A stretch of DNA of 16,488 nt from Chloroflexota bacterium (lineage in GTDB: Bacteria > Chloroflexota > Limnocylindria > Limnocylindrales > CSP1-4): positions 1 through 16,488 of the forward strand of contig JAKAHL010000009.1 in the NCBI GenBank assembly GCA_021815005.1, in the 5' to 3' direction. A program made the position numbers and the translations under genes. This document shows, one piece after another, positions 1 through 7,766 of the stretch; the stretch's first letter is position 1; each line of letters begins with the position of its first letter. A model generated the notes under the pieces. It did no database searches, had not been told where the DNA came from, and saw nothing but the letters and a program-made list of their open reading frames with translations.

Positions 1-647
1 AGGGCGAGATCTTCGGCCTGATCGGGCCGAACGGCGCCGGCAAGTCCACGCTCCTCAACTGCCTGGCCGGCGCGCTCCGCCCCAATGGCGGCACGGTCCG
101 CCTCAACGGCCAGGACACCACCGGCCTGTCGGCCGACAAGATGTGCCGACTGGGTGTCGGTCGCACGTTCCAGATCCCGCGTCCCTTTCCGCGCATGACG
201 GTCCTGGAGAATGTGGTCGTCTCCGCCTCGTTCGGCGATCCGCACGCCGAGCGTGGCATGGCTGCCGACCGGGCGCTGAAGATCCTCCAGTACGTGGACT
301 TCCCACGCCCCGTGAGCACCATCGCCGGCCACCTCAACGCCGTCCAGCTCAAGCGGCTGGACCTCGCTCGCGCGCTCGCGAGCAATCCGAAGCTGCTGTT
401 CCTCGACGAGTTCGCGTCCGGCCTGACGCCGTCCGAGCTCACCCCGATCGCCGCCTTGCTCCGGAAGATCCGCGACGACGGTGTCACGATTGTGATGGTC
501 GAGCACGTCATGCGGCTGATCCTCGACCTGTGCGCGAACCTGGCGGTGCTCCAGTACGGCGAGCTGATCGCCCAAGGCGACGCGTCGACGGTGGCCCAGG
601 ACGAGAAGGTCCGCGAGGCCTATCTCGGCGCCAACTTCATCCTCTGA
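1..647 (+). CDS. livG: LivG-type ABC transporter ATP-binding protein, 5' truncated
   Basis: This is one of the two cytoplasmic ATPases of a branched-chain amino acid family (HAAT) importer. The window edge removes the N-terminus, probably some 30 residues. 214 residues are visible, read from base 3. Walker A (GPNGAGKST) is at bases 24-50. The Q-loop follows as RTFQIPRPF and Walker B is LLFLDEF with the catalytic Glu at 408-410. The H-loop is VEHVM. The C-terminal ending (REAYLGANFIL) is typical of LivG/LivF. The signature motif is unusual: it reads LNAVQ (333-347) instead of LSGGQ, or the LPYGQ common in LivG, and the residue after the Walker B Glu is Phe instead of Pro. It is followed after 28 bases by livF, so the two probably form the usual heterodimer. 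The family call is certain. The transported substrate is unknown, because the periplasmic binding protein gene is not in the window. Confidence 0.93.
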   Translation, partial: GEIFGLIGPNGAGKSTLLNCLAGALRPNGGTVRLNGQDTTGLSADKMCRLGVGRTFQIPRPFPRMTVLENVVVSASFGDPHAERGMAADRALKILQYVDFPRPVSTIAGHLNAVQLKRLDLARALASNPKLLFLDEFASGLTPSELTPIAALLRKIRDDGVTIVMVEHVMRLILDLCANLAVLQYGELIAQGDASTVAQDEKVREAYLGANFIL

Positions 648-675
648 GCGGCCAGCGAGGCTCGAGGGAGACACC

Positions 676-1380
676 GTGCTCAAACTGACCGCCATCGAAG
701 CCGGCTACGACCTGCTGCAGGTCCTGTGGGGCGTTGACCTCCACGTCGAGGAGGGCGAGTTCGTCGCCATCCTGGGACCCAACGGCGCCGGCAAGACCAC
801 CACGCTGCGCACGATCGCAGGCTTCGTGCCCGCCATCCGCGGCTCCGTCACCTTCCGCGGCAAGGAGTTGCGCGGCACGCTGCCGCACCAGATCAGCCGA
901 GGCGGCATCGGCTTCGTGTCCGAGAGCCTGAACCTGTTCCCGGCGATGTCCATCTACGAGAACCTGCTTGTCGGCGCCTACTCGGTGAAGGACAAGAAGG
1001 CCGTCGCCGCCACGATGGACACGGTGTTCGAGTTGTTCCCCCGCCTGCTGGAGCGCAGGGATCAGCTGGCGGGCACCCTGTCCGGCGGCGAGCGCAAGAT
1101 GCTCGCCATCGGCCGCGGCCTGATGCCGCGGCCCTCGCTGCTGCTCGTGGACGAGCCCAGCCTCGGCTTGGCCCCCATGCCGACGCTGGCGACGTTCGAG
1201 GCGCTCAAGACGCTCCGCGCCCGCGGGATGACCATCCTGCTGGTCGAGCAGAACGTGAACACCACACTCCAGATCGTGGATCGGGCGTACGTCCTAGAGC
1301 AGGGCCGGGTCGTGCTCGAGGGGACGGGCGCGGAACTGCTCGGCAACACCCACGTCCAGGAAGCGTACCTCGGGATCTGA
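676..1380 (+). CDS. livF: LivF-type ABC transporter ATP-binding protein
   Basis: This 234-residue ATPase is the second nucleotide-binding subunit of the HAAT-family importer, at the normal LivF length. Walker A GPNGAGKTT is at residues 34-42, the signature LSGGE at 135-139, and Walker B LLLVDEP at 155-161 with Glu160. The H-loop position reads VEQN, the glutamine variant usual in LivF. The start is GTG at 676, supported by GAGGGAG at 664-670 with a 5-base spacer. Unlike its partner LivG it has a fully canonical signature. In a heterodimer, the site made by the LivG Walker A and the LivF signature would therefore be the competent one. The livH ribosome-binding GAGG overlaps its stop codon, so expression is likely coupled. 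Confidence 0.96.
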   Translation: MLKLTAIEAGYDLLQVLWGVDLHVEEGEFVAILGPNGAGKTTTLRTIAGFVPAIRGSVTFRGKELRGTLPHQISRGGIGFVSESLNLFPAMSIYENLLVGAYSVKDKKAVAATMDTVFELFPRLLERRDQLAGTLSGGERKMLAIGRGLMPRPSLLLVDEPSLGLAPMPTLATFEALKTLRARGMTILLVEQNVNTTLQIVDRAYVLEQGRVVLEGTGAELLGNTHVQEAYLGI

Positions 1381-1389
1381 GGCAGACAG

Positions 1390-2451
1390 ATGACGACGAC
1401 CCCCGCGGCTGCGCCCGCCCCCACCAACCTCCGCCGCGTCCCGCTCGCGAAACGGTTCCTCACGCTCACGTGGATGATCATCGGGCTGATGGTCGCGGCG
1501 CTGGTCGTGTTCGCGTTCGTGCAGCCTTCGATCACCGTGGACACGCTCGTCACGGGCGGCATGTGGGCCCTCATGGCCGCTGGCCTCGCGCTCGTGTTCG
1601 GCGTGATGAACATCTCCAACTTCGCCCACGGCGAGTTCTTCATGATCGGCTCGCTCGTGGCGTACTTCGTGTTCACGCCGATCCAGAACGCGATGCTCGA
1701 CGACCCGAGCGGAACCACCCTGCTCAAGATCTTCGGCCCGTTCGCCGGCATGATCGCCGCTGTCGCCGTCGGCTTCCTCGTCGGCGCGGTGCTCGAGGTC
1801 GTGCTCTTCCGGCGGCTGCGAAAGGTCAGCAAGGACCAGTGGGTGATGAACACCTTCCTCCTGACCGCGGGCCTCTCTGTCGTGCTGGTCAACGGCGATC
1901 AGCTCATCTTCGGGACTGACTTCCGCGGCGTCTCTCGCTACTGGGACGTGCCGCCCGTCAGGATCATCGGCACCTCTGTCTCCGTCGATCGCATCGCTGC
2001 GTTCGTGATCGCCATCGTGACCATCCTGGCGTTCTCCGCCTTCCTCAGGCGCAGCCAGACCGGCCGCGCGATGCGCGCCGTCGCGCAGGACGAGGCGGGC
2101 GCCCAGATGGCCGGCATCAGCCTCAACCGGATCTTCATCATCACGATGGGCCTGTCGAGCGCCCTCGCGGCGCTCGCCGGGGCAGCCCTCCTGTGGCTGT
2201 ATCCCTCTTCGCCGACCGTCGGCCAGCAACCGCTCCAGCTTGCGTGGTTCGTCGTCATCCTGGCCGGCCTGGGCAACGTCCAGGGCGCCATCATCGGGGC
2301 GTTCATCGTGTCCATGCTCCAGACGCTGTCGGTCTACTACATCGGCGTGGGTTGGGTGGACGTCCTGCCGACCCTGTTCCTCATCCTCATCTTGCTGTTC
2401 AAGCCGTCCGGCCTGTTCGGCAGCGAAGTGAAAGGCGTCTGGGAGCAGTAG
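1390..2451 (+). CDS. livH: LivH-type ABC transporter permease
   Basis: This 353-residue integral membrane protein is one of the two permeases of the importer and forms half of the translocation pore. A short Ala/Pro-rich cytoplasmic N-terminus leads into a first membrane segment at about residues 27-45. The family motif NFAHGEFFMIGS (residues 77-88) matches the LivH hallmark. The protein ends in a hydrophobic helix and the conserved KPSGLFG. A conserved cytoplasmic loop (RAMRAVAQDEAGAQMAGI) is the expected contact with the ATPases. It is slightly longer than typical LivH because of the N-terminal extension. TGAGG (1378-1382), which includes the livF stop, serves as ribosome-binding site. Its own stop overlaps the GTG of livM by one base (TAGTG). 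Confidence 0.95.
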   Translation: MTTTPAAAPAPTNLRRVPLAKRFLTLTWMIIGLMVAALVVFAFVQPSITVDTLVTGGMWALMAAGLALVFGVMNISNFAHGEFFMIGSLVAYFVFTPIQNAMLDDPSGTTLLKIFGPFAGMIAAVAVGFLVGAVLEVVLFRRLRKVSKDQWVMNTFLLTAGLSVVLVNGDQLIFGTDFRGVSRYWDVPPVRIIGTSVSVDRIAAFVIAIVTILAFSAFLRRSQTGRAMRAVAQDEAGAQMAGISLNRIFIITMGLSSALAALAGAALLWLYPSSPTVGQQPLQLAWFVVILAGLGNVQGAIIGAFIVSMLQTLSVYYIGVGWVDVLPTLFLILILLFKPSGLFGSEVKGVWEQ

Positions 2452-3482
2452 TGGCCACCGTGACCGACATGACCGCCCCGACCCGGGATGAGGCGAAAGC
2501 CTTCGCGCGGCGCCGGGTGATCTTCGCGATCGTCCTCGTGGCGATCGTCCTGGTGCTGCCCTTCATCCCCCCGTTCACCGGCCAGGACTACCAGCGCTTC
2601 CTGGTCACGGGCGCCCTGATGGCCGCCTATGCCGTCGCCTTCGACTTCACGGCCGGCTACATCGACATCGTCAACTTCGGCCTTGCCGCGTTCATCGGCC
2701 TGGGCGCGTACACGTCGGGCCTGCTGGCCGTGGACTACGGCATCTCGCCGTGGATCGGGATGGTGGCGGGCGCGTTCGTCGCCGGCGTCGTTGGCCTGCT
2801 CACGGGCATGCTGACCCTGCGCCTGCGCGGCATGTACGCCGCCGTCATGGCCTGGTTCGTCGGCCTCGCGCTCATGGGCCTGGTGCGGAATGTGCCCGAG
2901 ATCACCCGCGGCTCGCTGGGCCTGAGCACGCCCCAGCTGCTCAACACGTCCGACAACCTCCCGTACTACTACGTCATCGTGGCGCTCCTGCTCATCACGA
3001 TCGGCGTGCTCATGATGGTGATCCGGTCCAAGGTCGGCCTCGCGTTCCGGGCCATCGGCCAGAACCTGGCCGCGGCCAAGGCGTCCGGGATCAACCCGAC
3101 CCGGTACCTGGTCATCAACTTCACCCTGTCCTGCGCGTTCGCCGGCCTGCTGGGCGGGTTCTACGCGCACTACTACGGCATCCTCACGCCAGACGTCATG
3201 GCCACCAGCCACACCGTCGAGATCCTGGCCGTGGCGTACATCGGCGGGCGAGGCACCCTGTGGGGCCCGGCCGTCATCGCGTTCCCGCTGATGGTCATCA
3301 CCGGCTTGCTGCAGGCGCAGCTGGCCAGCATGCCGGGCCTCGAGCTCGTCCTGTACGGCCTGCTCCTGATCCTGGTGATGGTCTTCCGGCCGTCCGGGTT
3401 CGCCGGCATGGTCACGTCGCTGTCGAACCGCCTGTGGCCAGCACCCGCCGAGGCGCCGACGGCGTCCAGGCCGACGCCCTGA
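2451..3482 (+). CDS. livM: LivM-type ABC transporter permease
   Basis: This is the second permease of the importer, 343 residues from the GTG at 2451. That start is chosen because GGGAG (2441-2445) lies 5 bases upstream and the codon overlaps the livH stop by one base; the in-frame GTG at 2460 and ATG at 2469 lack a ribosome-binding site. An open frame running further upstream is only a shadow within livH. A hydrophobic N-terminal segment (IFAIVLVAIVLVLPFIPPF) is followed by the conserved DIVNFGLAAFIGLGAYTSG, the LivM counterpart of LSLGHAAFFGIGAY. The ATPase-contacting loop reads FRAIGQNLAAAKASGIN, and the GGRGTLWGPAVIA and FRPSGFAG motifs follow near the end. A Pro/Ala-rich tail closes the protein. 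The livM-type call is firm; the substrate is not known. Confidence 0.95.
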   Translation: MATVTDMTAPTRDEAKAFARRRVIFAIVLVAIVLVLPFIPPFTGQDYQRFLVTGALMAAYAVAFDFTAGYIDIVNFGLAAFIGLGAYTSGLLAVDYGISPWIGMVAGAFVAGVVGLLTGMLTLRLRGMYAAVMAWFVGLALMGLVRNVPEITRGSLGLSTPQLLNTSDNLPYYYVIVALLLITIGVLMMVIRSKVGLAFRAIGQNLAAAKASGINPTRYLVINFTLSCAFAGLLGGFYAHYYGILTPDVMATSHTVEILAVAYIGGRGTLWGPAVIAFPLMVITGLLQAQLASMPGLELVLYGLLLILVMVFRPSGFAGMVTSLSNRLWPAPAEAPTASRPTP

Positions 3483-3525
3483 CCCGGGCCACCGCGACCA
3501 CGCGAGCACAGGGGACCGACAAGCG

Positions 3526-4764
3526 ATGAAGGTGGCGGTCGTCGGGGCCGGCCTGATCGGGCTGGCAACTGCCTACGAGCTCGCCCGCCGAGGCGCCGAG
3601 GTCACGGTTGTCGGCGACCGTGTCCCCGGCGCCGGCGCGTCGTCCAACAACGCGGGCTGGGTCGTGCCCGCCGAGAGCGGGCCCGTGCCCGCGCCCGGCA
3701 TGGTCCTCCAGACGCTGCGCTGGATGGCCAAGCCGGACAGCCCGGTCTTCGTGCGGCCGGAGCTCAGCCCCTCGTTCGCCCGGTTCTTCATCGGCCTGCT
3801 CCGGGCGTGCTCCAAGTCCGCCTACGACCGCTCGTTCGAGGCCACCGCGGCGCTCGCCCGGGGCACCATGGACGCGCTCGACACGTGGGCCGCCGACGGC
3901 CTGGCGTTCGAGATGCATGCCGACGGCGAGCTGCGGGCGTACCTCGACTCCGTCGAGTACCGGCACGCGGTGGCGGACCTCGGGCGGTACCAGCGGGCCG
4001 GCCTCGCCCCGGAGGCGTTGTCCGGCGACGAGGCGCGTGCCGCCGTGCCCGTCCTGAGCGACGCGATCGCCGGTGCCGTCCGCTTCCCCGACGAGCGCCA
4101 CGTGCGCCCCCAGACCGTCGTTGACGCCCTGGTCGCGCGGTTGGCGGCGATGGGCGCGACGCAGATCCGCGGACGCGTCACCGGCGCCTGGGCGCTGCCG
4201 TCGGGCGGCGTCGAGCTGCGCGGCGGGTTCGGCTCGCTGCGGGCCGACGCGCTGGTCATCGCGGCCGGCGCCTGGTCCGGGCAGGTGGCCCGGCTCCTCG
4301 GCGCCCGGCTGCCCGTCCGCCCGGGCAAGGGCTACAGCGTGGACTACGCGCCGGCCCAGCTCGACATGCGGCCGGTCGTGATGCTGTCGGAGGCGCACAT
4401 CGCGGTGACGCCGCTCGACGGCGGCACGCGCGTGGCCGGGACGATGGAGTTCGGCGGCCTCGACGAGCGGGTCAGCCCCGTCCGGCTGCGGGCCATCCAG
4501 ACGGCGCCCGGCCGCTACTTCCGGACGTGGGACCCGGACGCGCCGCACCTGACGCCGTCCGCCGGTCTCCGGCCGATGATGCCCGACGGGATCGCCTGCG
4601 TCGGGCGGCTGCGGCCGTTCGCCAATGTCTACGTCGCCACCGGGCACGCCATGCTCGGCCTCACCCTCGCCCCGCGGACGGGTGCGCTGCTCTCGGCGGC
4701 CATCCTGGACGGGAGTGACCCCGAGGAGCTCCGACCCTTCAGCCCGAGCCGCTTCGGCGCCTGA
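3526..4764 (+). CDS. DadA-like FAD-dependent amino acid/amine dehydrogenase
   Basis: A 412-residue flavoprotein of the DAO/DadA family, which oxidises D-amino acids, glycine or secondary amines to imino acids with FAD and passes electrons to the respiratory chain or oxygen. The Rossmann dinucleotide motif GAGLIG is at residues 7-12. The DadA-typical NNAGWVVPAES segment lies near residues 42-52. The FAD-binding C-terminal part shows SAGLRPMMPDGI and ATGHAMLGLTLAP. Length agrees with DadA (about 415-430). An AGGGG lies about 11 bases ahead of the ATG, and the gene follows livM by 43 bases. It is probably the last gene of the importer operon and may act on the imported compound. The substrate cannot be read from sequence. 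A sarcosine- or hydroxyproline-type substrate is possible given the neighbouring N-methyl catabolic genes, but this is inference. Confidence 0.85.
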   Translation: MKVAVVGAGLIGLATAYELARRGAEVTVVGDRVPGAGASSNNAGWVVPAESGPVPAPGMVLQTLRWMAKPDSPVFVRPELSPSFARFFIGLLRACSKSAYDRSFEATAALARGTMDALDTWAADGLAFEMHADGELRAYLDSVEYRHAVADLGRYQRAGLAPEALSGDEARAAVPVLSDAIAGAVRFPDERHVRPQTVVDALVARLAAMGATQIRGRVTGAWALPSGGVELRGGFGSLRADALVIAAGAWSGQVARLLGARLPVRPGKGYSVDYAPAQLDMRPVVMLSEAHIAVTPLDGGTRVAGTMEFGGLDERVSPVRLRAIQTAPGRYFRTWDPDAPHLTPSAGLRPMMPDGIACVGRLRPFANVYVATGHAMLGLTLAPRTGALLSAAILDGSDPEELRPFSPSRFGA

Positions 4765-4769
4765 CCCCT

Positions 4770-4807
4770 CGGCCGCGGCGGGTTGTCTCCCCCGCCCGCC
4801 GCGGCCG
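4770..4807. terminator. Strong stem-loop between convergent operons, probable bidirectional terminator
   Basis: Perfect 13-base arms (4770-4782 CGGCCGCGGCGGG and 4795-4807, its reverse complement) flank a 12-base loop. The structure starts 6 bases after the stop of the DadA-like gene and lies 37 bases beyond the stop of the convergent DinB-like gene, the right place to end both transcripts. There is no clear U-tract on either strand, as is common in very GC-rich genomes, so the terminator role is inferred from position and stem strength. Confidence 0.7.
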
Positions 4808-4843
4808 CCCCGCCCTTCGTCAGCACCCGGGGACCGGGTCCGG

Positions 4844-5308
4844 CTACGCCTCCGTTGCGCGGGCCGCCAGCGCGGCCAGGTGCTCGTCGTCGTGGTCCGC
4901 GGCCACGCCCATCAGCCCGACCACGTCGAGCCGCCCGTACACCGCGTGGACGCCGGCACGGGCCCAGCCCGGCTCGTCGAGGATGGCGAGCCGCACCAGC
5001 GTCTGGGCGCGGGCCTCCGCGAACAGCGCGGCCGCCCCGTCGGTGGTGGCGGCGCGGGGGTCGTCGAGCGGGGCCGGCTCGGTCCAGGCCCACGACGGCT
5101 CGCCGCCCGCCCCGAGCGAGTCGAGGCGGGCCTGCCACACGACCCGCTCGACGGCGGCGAGGTGGGCGAGCACCTGGGCCGTGGTCCACTCGCCCGGCGG
5201 GGGACCGGACGCGGCCTCGGCCCGGTCGACCCGACGCGCCTCCGAGGCGATGCGCACCGGTGCGAGCGCGAGCCGCGCGAGCACCGCGTCGCGCGGCGAT
5301 GCGGTCAC
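4844..5308 (-). CDS. DinB-fold putative metal-dependent protein
   Basis: A 154-residue protein of the DinB/YfiT-like four-helix fold. The N-terminal half has the typical GEWTTAQVLAHLAAVERVVW stretch with His49. The C-terminal half has ADHDDEHLAAL with His139 and His143. These three histidines are the positions that bind a divalent metal in the family. Members include thiol-dependent transferases and isomerases and many proteins of unknown role, so no reaction is assigned. The GTG start overlaps the stop of the upstream dehydrogenase by four bases (GTGA, 5305-5308), which implies translational coupling. It is the last gene of the operon. Coupling to an enzyme that releases one-carbon units could point to handling of formaldehyde or a thiol adduct, but nothing in the sequence shows this. 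Confidence 0.8.
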   Translation of the reverse strand: MTASPRDAVLARLALAPVRIASEARRVDRAEAASGPPPGEWTTAQVLAHLAAVERVVWQARLDSLGAGGEPSWAWTEPAPLDDPRAATTDGAAALFAEARAQTLVRLAILDEPGWARAGVHAVYGRLDVVGLMGVAADHDDEHLAALAARATEA

Positions 5309-7719
5309 GCGCGGAGCCGTGTGTTGGCCGGATCCCAGACCGGGGCGGCCATGACCGTGGCGCTCCGCCGCTCGCCGAGCAGCGCGACCTCGAGCACGGT
5401 CCCCGGGGCCTCATGGCCGGCGCCCACGAACGCGAAGGCGAGGCTTCGCCCCGTGTGGTGCCCGTAGCCGCCCGAGGTGGTGACGCCGACCGGCTCGCCG
5501 CCGGCGAACACCGGCTCGCCGCCGGCCACGTCGAAGTCCACCGCGTCCACGTCGAGGTAGACGAGGTGCGTCGCGACGCCGTTGGCCAGGGCCGCCTCCA
5601 CGGCGGCGCGACCCGTGAACGCGTGGTCGAGCTTGACGAAGCGCATGGTGTCGGCCTCGACGGGCGTGATCTCGTTGGTGAGTTCCGCGCCCCAGCCCTT
5701 GTAGGCCTTCTCGATCCGCAGGCTGTTCATCGCGTACAGGCCGAAGTCGGCGATGCCCAGCGGCTCGCCGGCCGCCCACACTGCGTCGTAGACCGCCACG
5801 GCGTGTGCCATCGGCACGTGGAGCTCCCAGCCCAGCTCGCCGACGTAGTTCACCCGCAGCGCCTTGACCGGGGCCCCCGCCACCTCGATCTCGCGGCCGG
5901 TCAGCCACGGGAAGGCCGGATTGGAGAGATCCGCCGAGGTAAGCGTGGAGAGCAGGTCGCGCGAGCGCGGGCCGGCCACGATGAGCGTGGTGAAGTCCTC
6001 GGTCCAGTCAGCGATCGTGACGTCCTCGCCCGGGCGTACCGCGCCGCGGAGCAGGTCGAGGTCCCGCTGGTGCGCCAGCGCGCCCGACAGCAGGAAGAAG
6101 CGGTCAGCGGCCAGCCGCGTGATCGTCGTCTCGGTGACGAAACGGCCGTTCTCGGACAGCGCGTGGGCCAGGGCGATCCCGCCGACCCGCGGCATCCGGT
6201 TGGCATAGACGCGGCTGAGGAACGCCTCCGCGTCGGCGCCCCCGACGCCGTACGTCGCGAAGCTCGGGAGCTCCATGACGCCCACCCGCTCGCGGACGGC
6301 GCGGCACTCCTCGGCCACCACCGGGAAGGTGTTGTTCCGGCGGAACGTGCCCTCCTCCTCGCGCCCGTCGAGGCTGAACCACTTGGGCCGCTCCCAGCCG
6401 AAGCCCTCGGTGAACACGCAGCCCTTGGCAGCGAGCCTCTCGTACAGCGGCGTCTTCTTGGCCGGCCGGCCCTCGGGCCGCTCCTCGCCGGGCGGGATCA
6501 GCCGGTACATGTCCCAGTACTCGCGGTGGGCCTTGGCCTGGACCCACGCCTTGTCGGCGAAGGCGCCGTACCGGCGCGGGTCCATGCTGAGCATGTTGAT
6601 CTCGGCGTCGCCGTGGACCATCTGCTGGGCGAGGAACCGCCCGCAGCCCGGCCCCTGCGCGATGCCGATGCCGGTGCCCGTCGCGAGCCAGAAGTTGCGC
6701 ACGCCCGGCGCCGGCCCGACCAGCGGGTTGCTGTCCGGGGTATGGCTGATGGCGCCGTTGACCACGCGCTTGATGCCGGCCTCGGCAAGGACGGGCATGC
6801 GCTCCATGACCCGCTCGAGGTTGGGCAGGATGCGGTCCAGCTGGGGCTCGAACAGCTCGTGGTCGGACGTCCAGGGCGGGGTGTCGCCGCCCCACGCCTC
6901 CTCGGTGTCGTGGTCCTCGTAGATGCCGATGAGGCCGGACTTCTGCTCCTGCCGGTAGTAGGAGCTCGCCCACGGGTCGCGCATCACCGGGATCTCCGCG
7001 TCGCGCTCCTCGAACTCGCGGACCGGGCCCGTCACCACGTACTGGTGCTTGATGTTGGCGAACTGCGTGGACACGCCGAGCCAGGACGAGACCCGGTCCG
7101 CGTAGCAGCCCGCGGCGTTCACGACATGCTCGGCGGTGATGTCGCCCTGCTCGGTGCGGACCAGGAACTCGCCGGTGGGGAGCCGGTCGATCCCCAGCAC
7201 GCGGTTGCGGCGGCTGATCGTGGCGCCCATCCCGCGCGACAGCTTGGACATCGCGTTGCAGGCGGAGCTGGGGTCCACGTACCCGTCGTCGAGCGTCCAG
7301 GCGCCCGCGAGGACCCCCTCGGTGGTGACGAACGGGTTGATCCGGCGAATCTCGTCCGGTCCGACGACCTGCATCCGGAAGCCCATCAGCGCCGCCACGC
7401 CCTCGACCCGCCTGAAGTGGTCGAGCTCCATCTGGTTGGTGGCGAAGCGGATGCCGCCGGTGGCGTGCCAGCCCGTGGCCTCGCCGGTCATGCCCTCGAG
7501 CTTGGCGTAGAGGTCGTTCGAGTAGGCGTGGACCTTGGCCAGCGTGTAGTTGGCGATGAACGACGGGCACTGGCCGGCGGCATGCCAGGTGGAGCCGGAG
7601 GTCAGCTCGCCCTTCTCCACCAGGACGGTGTCGGTCCAGCCCTCGAGCGCGAGGCCGTACTGGAGGCTGATGCCCATGACCCCGCCGCCCACGATGACGA
7701 CGCGCGCGTGGCTCTGCAC
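5305..7719 (-). CDS. Dimethylglycine/sarcosine dehydrogenase-type flavoprotein (FAD + GcvT domains), paralogue 2
   Basis: An 804-residue two-part flavoenzyme that oxidatively demethylates an N-methylglycine and can pass the one-carbon unit to tetrahydrofolate. The N-terminal FAD domain starts with GGGVMG (residues 11-16). It contains SGSTWHAAG, whose His46 is the position of the covalent FAD link in dimethylglycine dehydrogenase. A middle FAO_M-like segment is followed from about residue 430 by a GcvT-type folate domain with NYVGELGWELHVP, and by a C-terminal GcvT_C barrel ending in DPANTRLRA. Length agrees with the family (about 800-850). The GTG start at 7719 has GAGGAGGG 4 bases upstream; an ATG start is absent. 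It lies 47 bases after its paralogue and overlaps the DinB-like gene. Whether it prefers dimethylglycine or sarcosine cannot be decided. No electron-transfer flavoprotein genes are nearby, so its electron acceptor is unknown. Confidence 0.9.
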   Translation of the reverse strand: MQSHARVVIVGGGVMGISLQYGLALEGWTDTVLVEKGELTSGSTWHAAGQCPSFIANYTLAKVHAYSNDLYAKLEGMTGEATGWHATGGIRFATNQMELDHFRRVEGVAALMGFRMQVVGPDEIRRINPFVTTEGVLAGAWTLDDGYVDPSSACNAMSKLSRGMGATISRRNRVLGIDRLPTGEFLVRTEQGDITAEHVVNAAGCYADRVSSWLGVSTQFANIKHQYVVTGPVREFEERDAEIPVMRDPWASSYYRQEQKSGLIGIYEDHDTEEAWGGDTPPWTSDHELFEPQLDRILPNLERVMERMPVLAEAGIKRVVNGAISHTPDSNPLVGPAPGVRNFWLATGTGIGIAQGPGCGRFLAQQMVHGDAEINMLSMDPRRYGAFADKAWVQAKAHREYWDMYRLIPPGEERPEGRPAKKTPLYERLAAKGCVFTEGFGWERPKWFSLDGREEEGTFRRNNTFPVVAEECRAVRERVGVMELPSFATYGVGGADAEAFLSRVYANRMPRVGGIALAHALSENGRFVTETTITRLAADRFFLLSGALAHQRDLDLLRGAVRPGEDVTIADWTEDFTTLIVAGPRSRDLLSTLTSADLSNPAFPWLTGREIEVAGAPVKALRVNYVGELGWELHVPMAHAVAVYDAVWAAGEPLGIADFGLYAMNSLRIEKAYKGWGAELTNEITPVEADTMRFVKLDHAFTGRAAVEAALANGVATHLVYLDVDAVDFDVAGGEPVFAGGEPVGVTTSGGYGHHTGRSLAFAFVGAGHEAPGTVLEVALLGERRSATVMAAPVWDPANTRLRA

Positions 7720-7766
7720 GTTCCCTCCTCTGGCCCCGGGCGTGGCGGGGCCCCTCAGCTCGGCGG

